Shown here in pieces: positions 5,562 to 10,342 of a DNA stretch of 10,342 nucleotides (positions are counted from its first letter, which is position 1; each line of letters starts with the position of its first letter). Both the position numbers and the translations under genes were made by a program. Source of the stretch: Clostridiales bacterium (GTDB lineage Bacteria > Bacillota_A > Clostridia > Oscillospirales > Oscillospiraceae); assembly GCA_019417795.1 (NCBI GenBank), contig DXUR01000070.1:1-10342 (forward strand). Direction: 5' to 3'. The notes beneath the pieces were generated by a model. That model ran no database searches, was not told the DNA's origin, and saw only the letters and a list, made by a program, of their open reading frames with translations.

Positions 5562-7433
5562 ATGGATGAGCAGCTTACTTTTGAATTTGAACAGAGACCG
5601 ACGATAAAGGGGTTCCCAGAGCTCCGCTGGACGGGCAAGCGCCCATACCGCTCCACACAGTACTACCCTGCGCAGCTGCGGGAGTCCTACGGCGAGGAGC
5701 AGAATGGCTGGATCAACAAGATTTTCTGGGGTGATAATCTCCAGGTCATGAGCCATCTGCTGAAGGAGTATCGTGGAAAAATCGACCTCATCTATATTGA
5801 TCCTCCGTTCGACAGCAAGGCCGATTACAAGAAGAAGATTGATGTACGTGGAGTAGGATCAACAGAAAGCGACAGTTCCTCGTTTGAGGAAAAGCAGTAT
5901 GGTGATATTTGGACGAATGACGAGTATCTCCAGTTTATGTATGAGAGAATGATTTTAATGCGTGAGCTTCTCTCGGAGACTGGAAGCATCGTGCTTCACT
6001 GTGATTGGCACAAGGTTCACCATTTGAGATGCATAATGGACGAAGTGTTTGGTGTTGATAACTTCCATAATGAAATAATTTACTGCTATAGTGGTGGTGG
6101 AATACCCAAGACCGAAATGCCGAGAAAACACGATAATTTACTTTGGTATTCCAAGCACGCAGAAAAATGGACATTTAACACCATATACCGTCCATATTCA
6201 GAAGGATCTATTCAGCGTGGCAGAAGTGCGTGCAAAGGTGAGAATGCAAAGCTCCGTGAAGAAGGCACTCCGTTAAACGATTGGTGGACAGACGTCAAAA
6301 AAATAACCAGTCCTACAGACCCAGAGAAATTGTATTACCCAACTCAAAAATCAGAAGAACTCCTCACTCGTATACTAACCATGCTCTCAAATCCCAACGA
6401 CATTGTTTTCGATTGCTTCATGGGCAGCGGCACCACGCAGGCAGTTGCCATGAAACTCGGCAGGCGCTTTATCGGTGCAGACATCAACCTCGGTGCCATT
6501 CAGACTACTACCAAGAGATTACTCTCCATTGCCGCCGAATTGAAGCCTGCCCATAAGCCCGTGACCTACGACATGATAAAGCCGCAGCTTTCGATGGTAG
6601 CCGAAGAACCTGCTCCTTACCTCGCTGCCGCAAGCACAGGCGGAAATACCCAACTGAGTGCCGAGGAACGCGGCAAGGTCATCGACTTCTTTAAGGCAAA
6701 GGGCTTAGATACCTCTGCCCTCGAAGAGGACGTGAAGTACACAGGTTTTGAAGTCTACAACGTCAATAACTACGACTTCTTCCGCAATCCCGTGGAAGCC
6801 CGTGACCTTCTCATCGCCGCCCTGGAAATCCAGCCGTTCCCACAGAGTGATGTCTGGGACGGTGAACTGGACGGCAGGATGGTGAAGATCATGCCCGTCA
6901 ACCGCATTGCCACCAAGGCAGACCTGAAGGAGCTTCTTGCGAATCTTCCGTATAAAACCTATGAAAAGCGCAAGGAAGAAAATCCGAATCAGCCCGTGGA
7001 GCGCATCACCATCGTCTGCATGGGACACGAGCCTGACCTGAAGGGTGCAATGGAACAGGAACTGACGGACTATAAGGTGGATATCCAGATCATGGACATC
7101 CTCCGCGATAAAGCCGACCTTCAGCTGAAGCGTGACTCCGAGGCCGAAATCGTCCGTGAGGGAGGCAAGCTGGTCATCCGTGCGTTCTATCCGATGAACT
7201 TGATGCAGAAGCTCTCCCTCCAGAAAGAGTACGTGGAGGACTGGCGTCAGCTGGTCGATTCCGTTATGATCGACTGGAACTACGACGGCGTGGTGATGCA
7301 GCCTGCCGTGACCGATGTCCCCGGCAAGAGTGAACTGGTAAAGGGTATCTACGACATTCCGGAAGGTTCCGGCACCATCAAAGTCAAAATCACCGACCTG
7401 CTCTCCGAGTCGCTGGAATTGGAGGTGCGTTAA
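5562..7433 (+). CDS. mod: Type III restriction-modification system, Mod (N6-adenine methyltransferase)
   Basis: The protein is 623 residues from the ATG at 5562. An ATG six codons earlier (5544) is rejected because GGAGG (5546-5550) overlaps it and is placed well for 5562. Early motifs are GDNLQVM and the catalytic DPPF (80-83). The SAM-binding motif D-C-F286-M-G288-S-G290-T follows about 200 residues later, then FIGADI. The order DPPF first, FxGxG second defines the beta class, and DPPF rather than SPPY indicates adenine N6. The region between should carry the target recognition domain. Residues from about 330 form a long C-terminal part without catalytic motifs, probably for Res contact or dimerisation (inference). 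Mod alone protects host DNA and gives Res its specificity. It starts 21 bp after the helicase-nuclease gene, and its stop touches the start of res. Bases of about 5840-6415 are AT-richer than the rest. Confidence 0.92.
   Translation: MDEQLTFEFEQRPTIKGFPELRWTGKRPYRSTQYYPAQLRESYGEEQNGWINKIFWGDNLQVMSHLLKEYRGKIDLIYIDPPFDSKADYKKKIDVRGVGSTESDSSSFEEKQYGDIWTNDEYLQFMYERMILMRELLSETGSIVLHCDWHKVHHLRCIMDEVFGVDNFHNEIIYCYSGGGIPKTEMPRKHDNLLWYSKHAEKWTFNTIYRPYSEGSIQRGRSACKGENAKLREEGTPLNDWWTDVKKITSPTDPEKLYYPTQKSEELLTRILTMLSNPNDIVFDCFMGSGTTQAVAMKLGRRFIGADINLGAIQTTTKRLLSIAAELKPAHKPVTYDMIKPQLSMVAEEPAPYLAAASTGGNTQLSAEERGKVIDFFKAKGLDTSALEEDVKYTGFEVYNVNNYDFFRNPVEARDLLIAALEIQPFPQSDVWDGELDGRMVKIMPVNRIATKADLKELLANLPYKTYEKRKEENPNQPVERITIVCMGHEPDLKGAMEQELTDYKVDIQIMDILRDKADLQLKRDSEAEIVREGGKLVIRAFYPMNLMQKLSLQKEYVEDWRQLVDSVMIDWNYDGVVMQPAVTDVPGKSELVKGIYDIPEGSGTIKVKITDLLSESLELEVR
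5840..6415 (+). other. AT-rich central segment of mod, presumed target recognition domain
   Basis: Hand counts give about 37% GC for 6061-6180 and for 6301-6360, against 63% for 6421-6480. The rise is abrupt at the SAM-binding motif. The segment runs from just after DPPF to just before FxGxG, where beta-class enzymes hold their recognition domain. This fits replacement of that domain by recombination from a different donor; boundaries are approximate. Confidence 0.55.
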
Positions 7434-10064
7434 ATGCCCGCAGGATTTGATCCGAATTTTTCCTTCAACGAGCAGCTGTGGTATTACTACTCTACGAACC
7501 GAGGAAAAATTCGCTCCCGTTATAATGACCTCACGAGAAAATTCCTCGCCTACAACGACGGCGAGGAGAATCCCCACGCCTTCCTGCGGAAGCCGCAGTT
7601 TGAGGCGTTGGAGATGTATGTTTTTGTGAAGGAATTCATGAATAACAAGCAGGTCTATGAGATGTTTGACGACTGGCGTCACAGACGGGATCGCTTCTCC
7701 GATGCGTCCTATTATTCCATTGGTAAGGGCGGTCAGATCCGACTCTTTGACGCCCCGACTGAGAAGCAGACCGACACGCTCTTCAAGCAGATGAAGAAGT
7801 ACCGTGAGAGCTATCCAAACTACATTTACGCACTTACGATGGGACTTGGCAAAACCATCCTCATGGCTACCTGCATCTTCTATGAATTCTTGCTTGCGAA
7901 AAAGTATCCGAGAGACAAGCGTTTCTGCCACAATGCGCTCGTGTTCGCACCGGATAAGACCGTCCTCCAGTCGCTCCGTGAGATCATGACCTTTGACAAA
8001 ACGAAGGTCGTGCCGCCGGAGTATGCCCGTGTGCTCGATTCCAACATCAAATTTCACTTTCTTGACGAGGCCGGAACGATTCTGCACACTATTGATGACT
8101 CGGATTTCAATATTATCATTTCCAATACGCAGAAGATCATCGTAAAGAAAAAGCGCAAGGAATCCACGCCTACGGAGACACTCTTTGCCGGTACCGGATC
8201 ACTGCTTTCTGCCGTATACGGCGCAGACAACGATGACGATGATGCGTGGGATGACACCACGCTGATGGACAACCAGCGTTTCAAGAAGCTCTGCCGTCTG
8301 CCGCAGCTCGGTGTCTATGTCGATGAGGCGCACCACCTTTTCGGTGCAGATCTGGAAAAACAGATCCGGTCGAGCGGCGCCAATAAGACCAGCCTGCGAG
8401 ACACCATCAATCTGCTTGCGGAAAACACCTCCATTGTGGCCTGCTACAACTATACCGGTACACCGTATGTCAAGAACCAGCTCCTGCCGGAGGTCGTCTA
8501 CGCATACGGCCTGCGTGAATCCATTTGGAACGGGTTCCTGAAAGACGCTGATCCCATCGGCTTTGAAAATGTCAAGAACGAGGAGTTCCTGACCGCAGTA
8601 GTGAGAACCTTCTGGGAACGGTACGGTGGGAAGACCTACGAAGGACTGAATCCGAAACTCGCTATCTATGCTTCTGGCGTGGAAGAGGCGGCAACGGAAG
8701 TCAAGCCGGTTCTGGAGAAAATCCTGGCTGACCTCGGCATTCCTGCCTCAAGGATTCTGCTGAATGTCGGCGATGCGAAGTACACGAAAAACGATGACAT
8801 CAGAGATTTCAACAATCTCGATGTTCCCAGCTCGGAAGGAAATGAAAAGCAGTTCATTATTCTTGTTGAAAAAGGCAAGGAAGGTTGGAACTGCCGTTCT
8901 CTCTTTGGCGTGGCTCTTTTCCGTAGTCCAAAGTCGAAAATATTTGTTCTCCAGGCTACGATGCGCTGTCTCCGTGCAATCACAGACGAGCGCTTGACTG
9001 CCGCTGTATTTCTCTCCAAGGAAAACTACGACACTCTGGATGATGAGCTCCACAAGAACTTTAATATGGAGATCAAAGACATCAAGAATCCATCCAAGGA
9101 TGACCGACACAAATACCAGGTACGGGTGCTTCCTCCTCCGAGAACAATCACGCTCAAGCGGGTATGGCACGAGTATACGCTCCACGAAAAGGAATACTCC
9201 GAGCCGGTAGATTTCAAGCTGGCAGATGCGGACTTCTCCAAGTATGCCAGCATCATGTACGAGAGAGACAGCCTCGCCCTTGACACCTCTGTTAAAGAGA
9301 AGAATATCGACCATTTCAAGGAGAATATGCGTTATAGCGAATTTTCTCTCGCCGGAGAAGTGGCCCGTTATCTTAATATTTCCTGCATCCTCGCCGCCAG
9401 AATTCTTCGAGAATCCGTTGACGGGATCGATACGGTTCTCGAGGCGGTCAACCGCTATAACGCTGTTTTGGATGACTATATTATCCCTGCCGTATTTCAT
9501 GCGCTGTTTGATGTCACTTCGGAATTGAAAACTGAGGACAAAGAACTGGTGCTGCTGCACGAGCCGAAGGATGCCGGATACTATGAGTTCTCCGCAAAGG
9601 ATGACCTCGTGCTTACAAATCGTTATCCCGGTTTTAAACCTGAAGAAATCGCAAAGAGCTTCCACGCCGACACCTATTGTTTTGACTCAAAGCCGGAGAA
9701 GGAATGCTTCATGCAGTATATTACAAGCGGCAAAGTTGCGGAGGTGTACTTCACAGGTATGTTCACCTCCAATCAGGGCGATCTCTCTGTCCATTACTAT
9801 GACCCGGAATCCGGCAGAATCCGCCAGTATTATCCTGACTTCCTTGCGAAGATGACAGACGGCTCCTATCAGCTTATCGAGGTCAAAGGTGACAACAAGA
9901 TTGATGATACTGTGGTTAAGGCAAAGCAGACAGCTGCTGAAGAGATGGCTGTGGCAAGTGGTATAAAGTATCTCATGTATGCTGGAAGTCAAATCATGAG
10001 TTCTCACATTTTGGACGATTCGGAATCCGTTTATCCCCGTACTATAAGTTGCCAGCAATCATGA
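7434..10064 (+). CDS. res: Type III restriction-modification system, Res (SF2 helicase-endonuclease)
   Basis: The 876-residue protein carries SF2 motifs: Walker A GLGKT (137-141, K140), motif II D297-E-A-H, motif III TGTP (341-344) and motif VI Q507-ATM-R511-CL-R514. An acidic loop rich in Asp (265-274) precedes the DEAH box. Near the C-terminus Y800-P-D802-F...I-E816-V-K818 forms the PD-(D/E)XK endonuclease site typical of type III Res subunits. Res binds Mod, hydrolyses ATP and cleaves DNA after communication between recognition sites. The ATG directly follows the TAA of mod, and its Shine-Dalgarno GGAGGTG (7421-7427) lies inside the last mod codons, so translation is probably coupled. The length fits the family (about 850-1,000), and both activities look intact. 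No terminator hairpin is visible in the 25 bp before the convergent integrase gene. Confidence 0.92.
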   Translation: MPAGFDPNFSFNEQLWYYYSTNRGKIRSRYNDLTRKFLAYNDGEENPHAFLRKPQFEALEMYVFVKEFMNNKQVYEMFDDWRHRRDRFSDASYYSIGKGGQIRLFDAPTEKQTDTLFKQMKKYRESYPNYIYALTMGLGKTILMATCIFYEFLLAKKYPRDKRFCHNALVFAPDKTVLQSLREIMTFDKTKVVPPEYARVLDSNIKFHFLDEAGTILHTIDDSDFNIIISNTQKIIVKKKRKESTPTETLFAGTGSLLSAVYGADNDDDDAWDDTTLMDNQRFKKLCRLPQLGVYVDEAHHLFGADLEKQIRSSGANKTSLRDTINLLAENTSIVACYNYTGTPYVKNQLLPEVVYAYGLRESIWNGFLKDADPIGFENVKNEEFLTAVVRTFWERYGGKTYEGLNPKLAIYASGVEEAATEVKPVLEKILADLGIPASRILLNVGDAKYTKNDDIRDFNNLDVPSSEGNEKQFIILVEKGKEGWNCRSLFGVALFRSPKSKIFVLQATMRCLRAITDERLTAAVFLSKENYDTLDDELHKNFNMEIKDIKNPSKDDRHKYQVRVLPPPRTITLKRVWHEYTLHEKEYSEPVDFKLADADFSKYASIMYERDSLALDTSVKEKNIDHFKENMRYSEFSLAGEVARYLNISCILAARILRESVDGIDTVLEAVNRYNAVLDDYIIPAVFHALFDVTSELKTEDKELVLLHEPKDAGYYEFSAKDDLVLTNRYPGFKPEEIAKSFHADTYCFDSKPEKECFMQYITSGKVAEVYFTGMFTSNQGDLSVHYYDPESGRIRQYYPDFLAKMTDGSYQLIEVKGDNKIDDTVVKAKQTAAEEMAVASGIKYLMYAGSQIMSSHILDDSESVYPRTISCQQS

Positions 10065-10089
10065 AGTGCCACGCAAAGATGTCAAATTA

Positions 10090-10342
10090 TTATATCTCAA
10101 GCCCTTTTTGTAGTTTTGCACTTGCGGTTTGCTTATTCTTATCGAAGGCGTGGGTGTAGATATCCAGCGTGGTAGAGGGCTGGCTGTGGCCGAGGATGCC
10201 CGCTACCGTGGCCACATCCGTACCGCCCGCGATCATCAGACTGGCGGCGGTGTGGCGGAGGGAATGGACATTCAGCTCCTGCGGCAGGCCGTTCTTCTTG
10301 AGGATCAGCTTGAAGCGGTAGGTGAAGGTGGTGGGCGTCATG
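10090..10342 (-). CDS. Tyrosine recombinase/integrase, C-terminal part (5' end outside window)
   Basis: The visible 83 residues hold the C-terminal catalytic core of a phage/ICE-type tyrosine integrase: H-S-L-R-H-T-A (box II H-x-x-R), the GH pair in GILGHSQPSTT, and the nucleophile Y in LDIYTHA ten residues after that histidine. The ATG at 10339-10341 is probably internal, because integrases of this type are several hundred residues long and the frame leaves the window still open. It would catalyse site-specific integration and excision at an attachment site. It converges on res with a 25-bp gap. Its base composition is clearly GC-richer than the three-gene operon, suggesting that operon and integrase had separate histories. 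Confidence 0.88.
   Translation of the reverse strand, partial: MTPTTFTYRFKLILKKNGLPQELNVHSLRHTAASLMIAGGTDVATVAGILGHSQPSTTLDIYTHAFDKNKQTASAKLQKGLEI

Noticed and set aside
2655..7433. Gabija, DISARM or BREX system
   Set aside because: Gabija needs an OLD-family GajA; DISARM needs DrmA/DrmB; BREX needs PglZ and BrxC. None is present. The mod and res proteins fit type III restriction-modification.
6705..8087. 460-codon open frame on the minus strand
   Set aside because: It spans the mod/res junction opposite two genes with conserved motifs. Its length follows from the codon bias of the true strand, and it shows no recognisable domain.
8748..9665. 305-codon open frame on the minus strand
   Set aside because: It lies wholly opposite res, including helicase motif VI, and has no recognisable domain or start signal.
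1..10342. CRISPR array or insertion sequence
   Set aside because: No regularly spaced repeats, no transposase and no terminal inverted repeats were seen. The GCAGCC runs at 1121-1180 are codons of the small Cys-rich peptide.

Overview
The window joins a GC-rich chromosomal segment of a low-G+C-phylum (Firmicutes/Bacillota) anaerobe to a lower-GC accessory region. MutS2, HPr with both His15 and Ser46, and Rex together point to the Clostridia. The GC-rich coding style would fit an Oscillospiraceae-type gut bacterium, but that placement is inference. Core part (1-2180): the 3' end of mutS2 (Smr domain), a monocistronic HPr gene with its own promoter and terminator, a stack of hairpins, then on the minus strand a 46-residue Cys/Gly-rich membrane peptide and the redox repressor gene rex. 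Rex has a near-consensus promoter, and a Rex-like inverted repeat overlaps its -35 box. Junction (2110-2465): a strong plus-strand promoter reads into a broken tRNA-Arg that stops exactly at the end of the anticodon loop. After 130 bp of structured DNA comes a complete tRNA-Arg(CCG) with encoded CCA and a terminator. The two tRNA starts are 169 bp apart. Accessory part (2466-10342): a promoter with an extended -10 drives three tightly packed plus-strand genes. They encode (1) a 961-residue UvrD/Rep-type helicase fused to a RecB-like nuclease with a predicted 4Fe-4S cluster, (2) a beta-class adenine methyltransferase (type III Mod), and (3) a type III Res subunit with SF2 helicase and PD-(D/E)XK nuclease. 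Gaps are 21 bp between genes 1 and 2 and 0 bp between genes 2 and 3. A tyrosine integrase gene faces the operon and runs off the right edge, which supports an integrative island bounded on the left by tRNA-Arg. Working model: Mod methylates self DNA, Mod-Res cuts unmodified incoming DNA, and the helicase-nuclease may degrade the cut ends. Only the Mod-Res part of this is established for the families; the role of the first gene is inferred from operon structure. The middle of mod, where the target recognition domain should lie, is clearly AT-richer than its flanks, suggesting allele exchange of specificity.
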